A stretch of 64,000 nt of DNA from Melanocharis versteri. Taxonomy: Eukaryota; Chordata; Aves; Passeriformes; Melanocharitidae. The stretch lies in NCBI GenBank assembly GCA_013397845.1, contig VZTG01001991.1, forward strand, positions 1,422,533-1,486,532, in the 5' to 3' direction. Of the stretch, positions 48,851-59,962 are shown one piece after another. A model generated the notes under the pieces. It searched no databases, was not told the DNA's origin, and was given only the letters and a program-made list of their open reading frames with translations. The translations under genes and the position numbers were made by a program. Positions within the stretch are counted from its first letter, which is position 1, and each line of letters begins with the position of its first letter.

Positions 48851-50544
48851 TACCCAGGGGAAAAACCCTACAAAAGAGCCCTACAAATGTTATAAATCCT
48901 GTTTACCAAGGCTGGTTGAAAGGCCCTGCTGCTTTGAGGGTGCTGGTGCTGAGCAGGTTCCTTACAACAAGAATGGGAGTGGCATGTAGTGACATGAAGT
49001 CTTTCCATCCTTGGGCTTTTCCCAAAATCAATATGGAATGTCAGCAGACCCGACACCCCTTCTTTCATGTCAGCTCCTGGTTTTTTATATCATCCAGTCT
49101 TAGTTTTGATTTTCAAGGGATGTTCTTGTTGATTATTTTTTTTAATCACTGATACATATCATGCCAAATGTCAGCCCCAGCCAAAGAAAACCTTTTTCCT
49201 GGCAGGGTTTGTGGATTTCTATCACTCTTGCTCTGTTGATCAGATTAGATAGGATGGGGCCAAGATTTCTCTTGGCTCTGGTGCTCTCACATCATTCAGT
49301 GCACTGCTGGGAAGGGAGCATGAGGGACGGGATGCAGAGCGTGCCAGAGGAAAGCTGCTACCTCTAGGATGGCCTGAGAGGCTTTTAATGAAAATCAGCA
49401 CTGTCCCACAGGCTGGGTGCAACCCTAACAACCTCTAGAGAAGATTCTCTGTTTACAGCATTCCTCCCTTCCTTCACGAGCTGGATAAAATATATAATAT
49501 GAACTGGGAAGCAAAAGAGGGTTTCTTTATGAGCAGCCGTCTTCTAGGGGCAGAAGAGGGATGATGATCCAGTAGCTGGGAGCAACACTTTGCTGGGCAG
49601 CTGGGCACAAAAGAGTGACAAATGTCACTATCCATTTCGATTACAGGAGGGATCTGGGGACTTGGAGAGTTAAAACTTGGCTGGTACAAATTAAAATTTG
49701 GCTGCTACAACAGCACTGCCAGAGCCTGTTCTCGGGAGCAGTGGAAGCATTTCCTTGGTAGTCGCAGTTGGTCAAGACTTTGATGTTCTCTCTAATTTCC
49801 AAAAGGGTAAACTGGAGAGTCAGGCATCATTTAAAGCAAGATGAACCACAAACACACGAGAATGAGACCTCATATTCCCACCCATGAACAACATATGAAT
49901 AAGTAAGTGTGTGTGTATATATAACTTACTTTATATACAGTTATATATATATTATATATATATATATATGTATAGGAATCAGAGAGGTGAAAACCTTGGA
50001 TAGATTTCAGACTCCTGGCTGCTTTCCAACAACACTTTGGAAATACAGTACTAAATTTACATTGGTTTCAGTAATGCAAGACTAGAATTTCCCCCTGGAG
50101 ATCCCATCTGCTCCTCACTTACATGAATCCCCCAAACTGGAGAACAGCAGGGCAGACATCCTATTAAATCACTGGTTTTATCATACCCATTCAGTTTTTT
50201 CCCTGGATTGAATGATCTGCCAGGGCAGAATGCTGCATCATTTGCTTCATCAAAATGTACAGCGTGGTGTGCAGTAATCCAGGCAGCAGTGAGGTGTCAG
50301 GCACAATGGCTGGGTCCTGAAGGATGCAACCCCTGTAAAGCTTTAACTGCTGAGTTCCTGGGAGCTGGCACACACTGGGATCTCTCCCTGACATCCAGGC
50401 ATTAGCAAATTAACTATTCAGACTGGTTGGGGATGGGGGAGGAAGTAGCTCAGAAGTTTTCTTGGAAGTTAGTGGAGGGAGAATAAACTCGTGAAAAAAA
50501 ATAGTGAGTCAGGGATGAGAGACATGGCCAGGCTTCCACAAAAA
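48851..50544. other. Unique non-coding DNA with a TA-rich microsatellite
   Basis: The only distinct landmark is a (TG)n/(TA)n tract at 49905-49974, with a TATATATATATTATATATAT core. No gene is recognised. Confidence 0.6.
49905..49974. repeat. (TG)n/(TA)n microsatellite
   Basis: GTGTGTGTGTATATATAAC, then TTATATACAG and an alternating TA stretch ending ATGTATAGG. It is self-complementary, so it can form cruciforms. Confidence 0.9.
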
Positions 50545-50895
50545 GGGGAAAAACAGAGGAGACCAAGGTGATGTGACCTTCCAGTATCTAAAGGGCTGGA
50601 GAGGGACTTTTTACAATGGCATGGAGTGACAGGACAAGGGGGAATGGCTTTCAGCTGAAGAAGGGTAGATTTAGATTAAATATTGGGAAGAAATTCTTCC
50701 CTGTGAAGGTGGGGAGGCCCTGGCACAGGGTGCCCAGAGGAGCTGTGGCTGCCCCTGGATCCCTGAAAGTGTCCAAGGCCAGGTTGGTCACTACCTGGGG
50801 TAGTGGAAGGTGTCCCTGCTGATGGCAGGGGGTTGGAATGGGATGAGCTTTAAGGTCCTTTCCAACCCAAATGATTCAATGATTCTGTGATCAAT
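50545..50895 (+). repeat. CR1 LINE 3' end
   Basis: CAGTATCTAAAGGGCTGGAG, GGGACTTTTTACAATGGCAT, GGAGTGACAGGACAAGGGGG, GAAGAAATTCTTCCCTGTGA, GAGGCCCTGGCACAGGGTGC, GCCCCTGGATCCCTGAAAGT and AAGGTCCTTTCCAACCCAAA precede the tail GATTCAATGATTCTGTGATC. It is a well-preserved plus-strand copy that ends about 310 bases before the CpG island. Confidence 0.93.
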
Positions 50896-51204
50896 ATGAG
50901 GCTTAGGTGACAGGAGCTCATTCAGGCACCACACAGTTTCTTACCGACTCTGCCTAAATAATTACTCATTTTATCCCATGACTATTACGAGGGGTCCCAA
51001 AACGTTTTCCAAACACAAGGTTAATTTAAACTATTAAAACACTGTGTGCTTGGCACTGTGCACAGCCAAGAGCAAAGCAGAAAGCACCAAAATATGGCAA
51101 ATCATTGTGTCTGCATGGCCTGGTGAGGACACCACAGCGGGGCAGGGACGCACGGGCTGGTGGAGATGGAACACACTGAGCCTTCTGCCCCTCTGCCTAA
51201 CAGG
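50896..51204. other. Left flank of CpG island
   Basis: AT-rich unique DNA with no recognised feature. Open frames on both strands that begin here continue into the CpG island and owe their length to its GC content. Confidence 0.55.
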
Positions 51205-51705
51205 AGAAACGCCCAGAGCTGGCGTGAAAACGGCGAGGGTGGAAAGAAAAGGCGAATCCTTTAGAACTCTGCCCCGAAGGGCCCTTTTAGACGGCGCAGG
51301 GGGCTGGGGGAAGGCGGGAGGCGGCGCGGGGCCGAGCGATGCCGTGGCCGGGCTCACGGGGGCAGGTGCGATCCGCGGCTGCGGCTGCCGCTGCTCCGCT
51401 CGCCGCTGCCCGCACGGCACAGGGCAGCCAGCCGCTAGGCACGGCTTTGCCGGAGGGGAGAAGGCCACAGGTTTCTTTCTATGGATGCCCGTATCCGTAA
51501 AATTTGCACAGCGTCATAGCCCAGCCCGCCTGGCTCTCGAGCCGCTGCCCGGCGAGTGTTGAATTTTCTTCCAGCGTCTCTTTGACAGTTTGATTCCTCA
51601 GTGCAGCTGAGGACCCGCCTTGGAAAAAGTGGAGCAGACCGGGTCCGTGGCAGCCGTGGCTGACACACCACCCGTGCCCTGAGGTCACATCTCCCTCGGC
51701 GTTCT
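51205..51705. promoter_or_regulatory. CpG island, possible promoter
   Basis: By eye there are about 39 CpG dinucleotides in 51201-51600, densest in 51300-51440 (AAGGCGGGAGGCGGCGCGGG, GCGATCCGCGGCTGCGGCTG, CCGCTCGCCGCTGCCCGCAC), in a window that is otherwise CpG-depleted. It is not a CR1 or LTR. An unmethylated CpG island in a bird usually marks a promoter or a first exon. No TATA box stands out and the direction of transcription is unclear. Open frames of 144 and 142 codons (minus) and 172 codons (plus) cover it, as expected from GC richness; none is recognised. Confidence 0.7.
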
Positions 51706-51856
51706 GCTGGCAAAACCCATAACTTTGCCTGAAATAATCCAAAGGCACAATAATTAGAAATACAATGTGTGAAGAGCTCAGAGTGTCTCCACCTAAGCCC
51801 AGCTCTGTTTCCTGTCCTAGCACACGTTGATGTCCGACCTTGACCAAGTTGGTTAC

Positions 51857-51940
51857 CTTCTTCTTGTCTTCGATAAAATCTGCCTCGTAAAATCTGGATG
51901 ATAGCATTAAACTTATCTACATCAGATGAAGGTTTTGATG
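51857..51940 (-). other. Candidate symmetric 84-nt exon-like segment
   Basis: On the minus strand, CTTTATTGATTAAG (AG acceptor after a T-rich stretch) precedes 84 bases that end AAGAAGAAG before a GTAACC donor. The segment starts and ends in the same phase (84 = 3 x 28) and its open frame includes DVDKFNAIIQILRGRFYRR. A second AG (51894-51895) would give a 37-nt alternative in the same stretch. A different minus frame is also open here (51479-51907). I do not recognise the peptide. It lies upstream, in minus-strand sense, of the CpG island, so the island would not be its promoter if both are real. Confidence 0.25.
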
Positions 51941-54604
51941 CTTAATCAATAAAGATTTGTAAAAAGCTCTGAGATCCTCTTAAAAAAGGAAATGTCCACA
52001 AAAGGTTTCAGCATAAGCCGAGGCTAATGAGTGAGTGAGAGGAGGTACAAGCTGCCCCACTGACAGGTCAGTGCTGGCAGGGCTGGCTGTTGGAGCACAT
52101 CAGGGAAAGGCAGCCTTGGCCATGCCGTGCGAAAAGAGAGAAATTTCGACTTCCAAAGGGCTCAGTTGGAAGAGGATGCCAAGCTGGAAGTGCCAGCCTT
52201 GCACCAAGTGTGGGCTTCTACTTTTGACCAGGTTTGGATCAGCTGCTTTTAATTTCTGAGACACCGAAGACTATTTCTTTTCAAATTCACATTTCACCTC
52301 ACCTTTTCTTTCCTTTGTCCCCTCAGGCTCTGGCAGTTTGCTGTAGAGTTGGGTGAATTGTTTCTTTGGCAGCATAAGAGTACCCCCAAAGCTTGATGCA
52401 GTGCTGGGTGATCACCAGAATATGACATTATAAGAATATATAAATATTGTGTTTACTCAGGCACATTTTGAGAGCTATCCCTAATTTTTTAACTTTGAAA
52501 ATAACAAGAAACTGAAGAAAAGGGAAGACTTTCAGGTCTCAAATCCAAGCAGAAAAAACGTCTGCAGAGCAGAGAAAAAGTCTATTCTTATCATGTCTCT
52601 TGTCTGAGCAGAATTAGGAGATCTCAAGGCAGATACCAACCTGCTGAGAGCAATTTCAGCTCATTCTGAGATCCTCTGCTGAATTTATGCTACAGAGAGC
52701 TTCTGATTAAAGCTATCTGAATTAAACCTCATCTTCCAAAGCTTCCTTTGAGATGCCCATGTCTCCTGCACCGTGATGCCATCCCTGGGATGGCCGTGGT
52801 CAGTGGTCAGTGTCCAGCCTTGGGTGACCATCGGTCAGGTCCCTCAGCTCAGGAACGATTTCTCTCTGCAATATTTCACTCCAGTGTTTCCTCGGAGGTG
52901 TAGGAAGCAGTCAGGTGATGTCCTGTTCCTCAAACAAATGAGTCCTGGGTCTGCCCAACCTTCCTGCCAGCAGCCAGGGAAGCTCTGCACACGCTAATTC
53001 CCAGAGATGAGCTGGGGATTCACATGTTACTTACTGAGGTATTACATGGAATTTTAATAGGCCTTTAACAGGACTCCTGTGAGTTCCACAGCTGATCCAA
53101 ACAAGATCTCTGCTCCAAGGCCTAATCCCCTCCTAGCCTAAAAGGATCTCCTTCAGAGAAACTGTTTTGTCTTCAGGCAGTGCTGCCAGGAAAGAGGAAG
53201 AAAGGGGTGGACAGAAAGAAGAGAAAGAGAGGCAAGTTTGAAGAAAGAGTTATCTGAAAAGGAAAAAGTGATGTTAATGCAGGTAGAAAATGCTAGAAAG
53301 AATTTTAAAAAAGAAGTATACAGCTTTTTTTTTTTAATCTCACTAGTTAGCACTTTATGTCAAAATCCCCTCATCTTAACAATCACTAGAACTGAGTGAA
53401 TAATTTAAAAGGAATAATTTATTCAAAGAACATGGCATACTGATGCATATCCACATATTGTCTGAAGAGATCACAAAGTTCTCCAAATTTCATATGTTAT
53501 TCAGATCTATTTGCCAGTTCCTGCAGCTGACAACTCTTTGCTTCCAGATACTTTGTGACTTTAACCCATGAAAAGAAATAATTTATTCTAAGCACAGATT
53601 CCTTTTGTTTGTATACAAACCCTCCAAAATAAATCGTTATTTCAGTAACCACTCAAGTTATGCTAATGTACAGTCAGGAGTGTCTCAGAAGGACTCTGCT
53701 GCTTTTCTTTTCCTCACTCAGAGGTCAAGTATCTGAATTTTGTGTGAGTACATGCACGCACTTACTTGCCCATATAAAATTAAACGGAGCAACTGCATTT
53801 CTCACTCACTGAGTTCTCAAATCCAGCCGAGAATTCAGACAAAATCTTGTCACCGGTGCTTAAGATGGCACCAATGTCAGTGTGCTTTGGGAGGTGAACA
53901 GAGATCTGTGCTCATGCTCCTTCTTTCTTTGCGGTTCTAAACCAACCTGATGGAGCTGGTGCAGCACCAGGGCAGCTGTTTGGATGAACAGATGTTGTTC
54001 CCACATTTTCCAGGGCTGAGGAGCTGGGAGCTTTGCTCTGATGATCAGGCCAGTTGTCCAGACATCTTAGGCATAGCAGTGTCTGCATGTGCTGCAAATG
54101 AAGACATTTCAGTAAAAAGAAAGAGCTAGAAGAGCAATAATAGAGCTGAACCAACAGGAGAAGTCTTGGATCTGAATAAAAATGCACGTAAGGCTCAGGT
54201 CTGGCCTGTAAGTGATGTGCTGCACCACTCACACTCACACTCACACTCACACTCACACTCACGGGTTTCATGGCTCCTGCACTTGCCTCTGGTGCCACAG
54301 AGAAGCATCCCCAGCTGATTCCCTCTCAGAGCCAGCCTTCCTGGGAACTGCAGCTCCAGCACATCAGAGCTGGTGTTTCTGGCACTTTTAGGACTGGGAA
54401 AATGCCCAAATGACAACTTGGGATAAAGTTTAAACTCCCTCAGGGATCATTCACACATTAAAATAAAGTGGGACATCTTGGCTTGTTGGATTAACCCACT
54501 CACAAATCTGTGGCTGGAGGTTTAGTCCGTAGGGAGAAATAACCAAACTGAGCGCATTTGTCCAGAATTCTTTGTACAGCAAGAAACTGCAAACTCCCCC
54601 CCCC
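51941..54604. other. Unique non-coding DNA with a hexanucleotide array
   Basis: No gene is recognised. An AT-rich stretch covers 53240-53660. A (CACTCA)n array at 54226-54262 is listed separately. The segment ends in a run of nine C at the assembly gap. Confidence 0.6.
54226..54262 (+). repeat. (CACTCA)n hexanucleotide microsatellite
   Basis: Six near-perfect CACTCA units. Minus-strand frames read as alternating Ser-Val or Glu-Cys, which is a repeat artefact. Confidence 0.95.
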
Positions 54605-54646
54605 NNNNNNNNNNNNNNNNNNNNNNNNNNNNNNNNNNNNNNNNNN
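54605..54646. other. Assembly gap of 42 N within a C homopolymer
   Basis: Nine C precede and five C follow the gap. The missing bases are probably C-rich (G-rich on the other strand), a common cause of drop-out in sequencing. True length is unknown. Confidence 0.97.
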
Positions 54647-57600
54647 CCCCCAAATGAACCCCACTATGGGAATTCAGGTCAAAAATAAGCTGAAAAGTTC
54701 CCTGGTGTCAGGAGAGACATGATTTTTATTTGGCAGGCAGTAGAAGAAGAGAAGGTGAGAGATTCAGGAGCCTGTGAATTGAGTAGCAGATGGGCTTTTC
54801 ATTAAGAGGAGTTCCAAAACTTAATGAAATCAGTCAGGGCCTTTTTTTCCTGGCTTTGGTGGCCTTTGGAGGAGGCCCTGATTCAGGCACTCCGAGCTGC
54901 AGGGGTACAATCACCCCCTTGATCTCGGGGCTGGATGTTAACAAGCACTTCTGTCACACTCGCCGGGGTTGGCAGGAATTTGGGCATCATTTCCGAGTCG
55001 ATTTTTGTTCTGAGACTGGCTTGAGCTTTGAACTCCAGCCTCAGGGCAATGCATAGAGATAATGGATTTCCCTTCATCTGATAGATAGAGATTGCTGCTC
55101 GTTTGCTGGCTGCTGTGGTATTTGGTTGCTCCAGTGTCCAACCATGATGCTTACAGATTGCAGCTCTACTGTACATGCCCAAAAAGACTCTGTCTAAAGC
55201 TGTTTTGGAGTGTTACTATGATCCGTGGGCTTGATTTTGTTTTGCTGGAACTAAAACCAGTTGTAAAACTAGCCCAGCTTCCTAAATAACCACATTTAAA
55301 TTTAATTGAATTTAAGAAAGTACCTAAAAATCTCCATCATTGTCATCTTGTTCCCACTGGCATTTCTGAACAAAAATGGATTTGCACTTTCTGTTTGGAA
55401 ATTCCAGTTTATAGCACAAAAAACGCAAGTTGGGATGAAGGTCAACATTGGTGTGAAATGCAAAGCATCATCTATCTTGATCATCCATAACCTCTGTCCC
55501 CAGTCAATGCAGACTTTTTTTGTTCATGGTAGTGTTTAAAAAGTTGAATTTTCAATTTACAATTTCTTTTTTCTTTAGAAGAATTTTCTAAAAATACAAA
55601 AATGATTTCTCTGCTATCTTAATTCAGATGCCACGTGATCTTTTCACTTCTCCACATTCTGATGCCTCAAAGTAGACTTCTGTTAAAGCAAGAACAGCAG
55701 CTCTGGAGGTGATCTTGGCCATTGGAGTGGATGAGGAAGGAGGGGAGCAGAAGAGGGAGGCTGAAAATAGACTGAGATGTCCCTGCTGCTGCAAGAGAAC
55801 AATGTGCTTTGTCAGAAACATGGAGCTGTGTTCTATTTTCATAAGAGCCACGACCATCATAGGCACTAGACTTGATTTTTTCTGACTTGCGGGAAGACTG
55901 GAAAATAAAAGAAACCCAAAAACCTCCCTCACCACAACACCACAGTAATTGGTTGGTGCAAAATAGTGTTTGAAAAGAAAATTAGCAATAGCAGCAGAGA
56001 GAGGTGGCCCATAGACCCTCCTGTTCATCCACTGACTGTAAAGAGAAAAAAAAGCAAAAAGAAAACCCTAACAAAAAGCCAATATAACATCCCCAAGCTG
56101 CCAACACATTCCACTAAGCATAATTTCTTGCCTGAAGTGAACACAAGATGGATATTCACTGCGTGTCATCACCTTCCCATCAGCCCTTCCTCCGTCTGGC
56201 AGAATGTCTCAGGGCCCAGGGACCAGGAGTGACACGTCCCAACAGCTGTTGTATTGATTTTAATTCCAAGTCAAGCTCTCCGTTACATACCTGATCCTAC
56301 TGTAATATTAATTACAGAGCCTCCCTCGGCTCCAGCCCCGCTCTGTCATCCGTTATCAAAATGCAGCCACGCAAGTGGCTGTCACCTCCAATCCATTTTT
56401 CATTAACACGAGTGACCAGCCCCGTGTTCAGCATCTCTGGGTTCTGGATGACATTGGTTAAACGCTGCCTGGTAGATCGTAAATCACTGCAGTGTTAAAA
56501 GAATCCCTACACTGAGCAGCAGGGAGCTAATCTGTGTCTGCAGGTTTTTAATTGAGTAAAACAAACGACGATGAAACCCTCTTTAGGTGCACTCGAGCCC
56601 TTTCCTTTGGATTAAAATGAGCTGAAACCGTTCCCTCTGGGACCACGTGCTGGCTGCTGAGGGAGGGCGAGATCAGCTAGGAAGGGGCACATTGCAATAA
56701 TCCTCTGTCTGCCCATCACCTCTGCCTGTTCAAAGGAGCAGTTTGGGGCAGTTTGGGATTGAGTAGGAACAGTACCAAGAAACTTCACAGACATTTCTGA
56801 GGAAACAGTCCCAGCACTGATCCCTCCCATGATCCTTCTGAGAGCTCTTGTCTCCACAGCCCCGAGTCCCCCAAGGACATGTGGTCATTAGTCATTCTGA
56901 ATATGAAAGCAGTGCACAAGGACTTTAATGTTAGGAACTCAAAAAACTGGGCCAGCACCATTGTCCAGAAAATGGAGAACTAAAGGAGCTTTGTAAGTGC
57001 CTCAAAACTGGGAGAACGGGGCCACCTTTGGTGCCTTGGGGTGGTCACCCTGAGTCCCAGCACACATCTAAAACACCACGCATGGCTTTCTGTCTGGGCT
57101 CAGGCCTAAACTTTCATCGCCTTGCTGAAAAAAGATATTGCTGAAGTGGAATAGGTTAGAGGAGGACGAGGTTTAGAGGCAGAGAAATAGGCTTGGCTCA
57201 TGTAAGGATGGGGATAAAGCCCTTATTTAGGAAAAAAAATCACCAAGTTGCTCTCTCATGCACTTCTAAACTGATATTTAGAGCAGGAATTAAAACTGCA
57301 TTCCTTACCTGTCATCCTGCATTCCCAGAGCCACTGTTTCACTAGCAGGGCCTGACAGACCCAGACTCTGAGAGAACAGCAGGAGGTGGTTTCCATGAAG
57401 TTATAACCAATGTAGTTGGGAAAAGCCCTTTTCCTCCACTCTGGAAGGAGATTCTCAGAGTAATGAAGTCATAGATGAGCCAGGTTTGTTGGATTTTTCT
57501 TTAGACGTGTTGTCTCTGCATAATATAGAGCAGTAGGTGCCACAAGAAATAAATATGTTTGGCTTCCTAAACATATTTTTGATATTGATGTGGACCAGAA

Positions 57601-59667
57601 TGATGCCATGGGGGGAACCCTGGGCATATTCCCCAAGTGGGTAAGGTGCAGTTTTAAGACAGGAAATGATGAGAGTTGTTTGTTTTATTTTAAGCCTCAA
57701 ATTCCATGCTCAGAGATGCATAGCACAGCTCCTTTTTATGATATAATTAATCATCATTCCATTCAATGGAGTAAGAGGATCTAATGGGATACATTGTCCC
57801 ATTTTAATGATAAGCACGTCAGATAACATAAATAGGTCAATTGACGTAATTGCAGTAAATACAGAAAAAAAAAACCCTCAATATTTCGAGATGAATTATG
57901 CAATTTACATAATTACGGCTAAAAACGGCATGTCACCACCAAGAGTGCTCATCCAGCCCTACCCTCTGCCTTCCTCCTTCCCGCCTGGCAGGGATGCACT
58001 GCTGGGCGATGTCACGTGTGACTGGCGATTCCTCCCGCTTCTGCAGCTCTGTCACAGCAGTTTAGGGCTGTTTGGACAGCAGCATTCGCCTGGCTCACCG
58101 GGCACAGGAGAATTGCAGGCTCCCCAGCTGTCCAAGGCATGCAGGAGGCACGAGGGAGGATGGTAATGAGGGAAGGCACAGGGCTCAGCCAAGAACTGCC
58201 TCTCCTGGAACAGCAGAGCTCTTGTAACATTTTATTTTCCCCAGCCACGTCACTTACGCTGATGGGGGATGAAGGAAGGTGATGCCACAGAAGCACAGAG
58301 CAGCCTGTGGGATTCACCGCCTTCTCTTCACAGGGCAAAGGTTTCTGCAGGAAAATGTAACGCGGTCAGGTTAAAACACTAATTTGTCGTAAATTTAAAA
58401 AGATAAATTCTCAAATGGCCGACCCCAAGGTGCCCAGCAGGAAAAGTTTCACTGAGTCCACTTTGTGGACAACATTCAGGCAGCTATTGGCAAATTTGGG
58501 GTGCTGCCAGCCTGGTCCCCCTTCCAGCCCTGTTCGTTCCTTGATAGTTTCAATAATCCTAAGGTTTTCCCCTACATGATTCTATGGTTTGCAGCTGGTT
58601 ACAGACCCAAGATCTCTCAGAGCTAACAGGAAAATTCTGCCCCAGACTTCAGTGTCTGTGCTCAGGTGAAACTGCCTTGCACAGAATAGGGAGAAAAAGG
58701 CTGGTGAGTCTCCGTGTTGACTTTTATTAGGACAAATATTTTATTATAGTAACTTCCCCCAAGTTATCCCACGTGTCAGTTGAACAGCACCTCCATGCAA
58801 CACCTCCAGGACTCCGTGAAACCTGGGTTTGCCTCCTTCTCCTGCCTGGGTCATACAACGAGGGTTGACCCCCGTGGATGGATTTTAGCTGAAGTACATC
58901 CTTAGATCCAGAAATCCAGGTTCTGCTCTAATGGGACACTCTAATAAGGGAAAGGGGAAACTTATTACCTGTGTAAGAATGAGGATGACGTGATCCAGAT
59001 CTCAGACTATTTAGAGATTTAGCCATTTGGGGGGGGAAGAAATAATCTAAATCATGGTTAAAGTTTAGGCAGGCGGGTTGACACAGGTCTGCTCTTGCAG
59101 GACGCACAGCTGGAGTCTCCTTGCTGGGGGAGGAGAGGGAGTGGGATCCATCCTCCTCCCTGCCTGCAGCTCCTTTTGGCTTTCTCCTGCTCCTGCCAGT
59201 CTCTGGGCATGTCCTTGCTCAGTTAGCTGTGCACAGAAAGCCATTTCCATTGCCCCTGTACATTTTACCCAGCCACGTCTGAAAATCAGGAGAGAGAACT
59301 CCAGCTGCTGAAGTGCACAATTTGCTCTTAGCTACAGCCCAGTAATTGAAAACTGTCATTCTGCGGGAAAATGGCAACGGGAGCAAGAGCAGGAGCAGGC
59401 TGGAGTTTGTCACACCGCATCTGGAGATTTTGTAACTAGTTTCGGCTGAACTTTTCCCCCTCTGGGCTCTGATAGCTTGGCTGCTATTTACCAGCCCCTC
59501 GGAGAATTGCTTCAGTTATTTTGTTATTGAAATACTTTGGAGGTTGTTGTGTTTGTTTACACTTTCTCTTGTTCCAGGGCCAAGGCAGGGGAAGAGGGGG
59601 AGGTGGAGCTGGGTTTGAAGACGGGGAATATTGGGCTGGTTCAAGATCCCTGTGAACTGTTTACGGG
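54647..59667. other. Unique non-coding DNA, no gene recognised
   Basis: No gene, RNA or transposon could be supported in 5 kb. The block 56230-56500 (CAACAGCTGTTG E-box palindrome, TAATATTAATTACAG, ATCCATTTTTCATTAACACG) and the block 57810-57960 (GAATTATGCAATTTACATAA) resemble regulatory DNA in composition. This is an impression only. A short G-run (GGGGGGG) lies at 59029-59036. Confidence 0.5.
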
Positions 59668-59962
59668 TATGAGGGGGCAGAACAAACAGGAATGGCTTTG
59701 AACTGAGAGAAAGCTTAGATTAAATGTTAGATATTTATTAGATATTAGGAAAAGAATCTTCCCTGTGAGGGTGGGGAGGCCCTGGCACAGGGTGCCCAGA
59801 GAAGCTGTGGCTGCCCCTGGATCCCTGGCAGTGCCCAAGGCCAGGCTGGACATTGGGGCTGGGAGCAGCCTGGGACAGTGGAAGGTGTCCCTTCCCATGG
59901 CAGGGGTGGCACTGGATGGCCTTGAAGGTCCCTTCCAACCCAAACCATTCCAGGATTCTGCA
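59668..59962 (+). repeat. CR1 LINE 3' end
   Basis: GGCAGAACAAACAGGAATGG, TTAGATATTAGGAAAAGAAT, GGGGAGGCCCTGGCACAGGG, GCCCCTGGATCCCTGGCAGT, GGAAGGTGTCCCTTCCCATG and AAGGTCCCTTCCAACCCAAA precede the tail CCATTCCAGGATTCTGCAAT. It is well preserved, with a small local TTAGATATTTATTAGATATT duplication near 59727-59750. Minus-strand frames over it are antisense CR1. Confidence 0.93.

Noticed and set aside
51044..51562. 172-codon plus-strand frame and 144/142-codon minus-strand frames over the CpG island
   Set aside because: GC-rich islands lack stop codons in several frames; Ala/Gly/Pro/Arg-rich products with no family resemblance.
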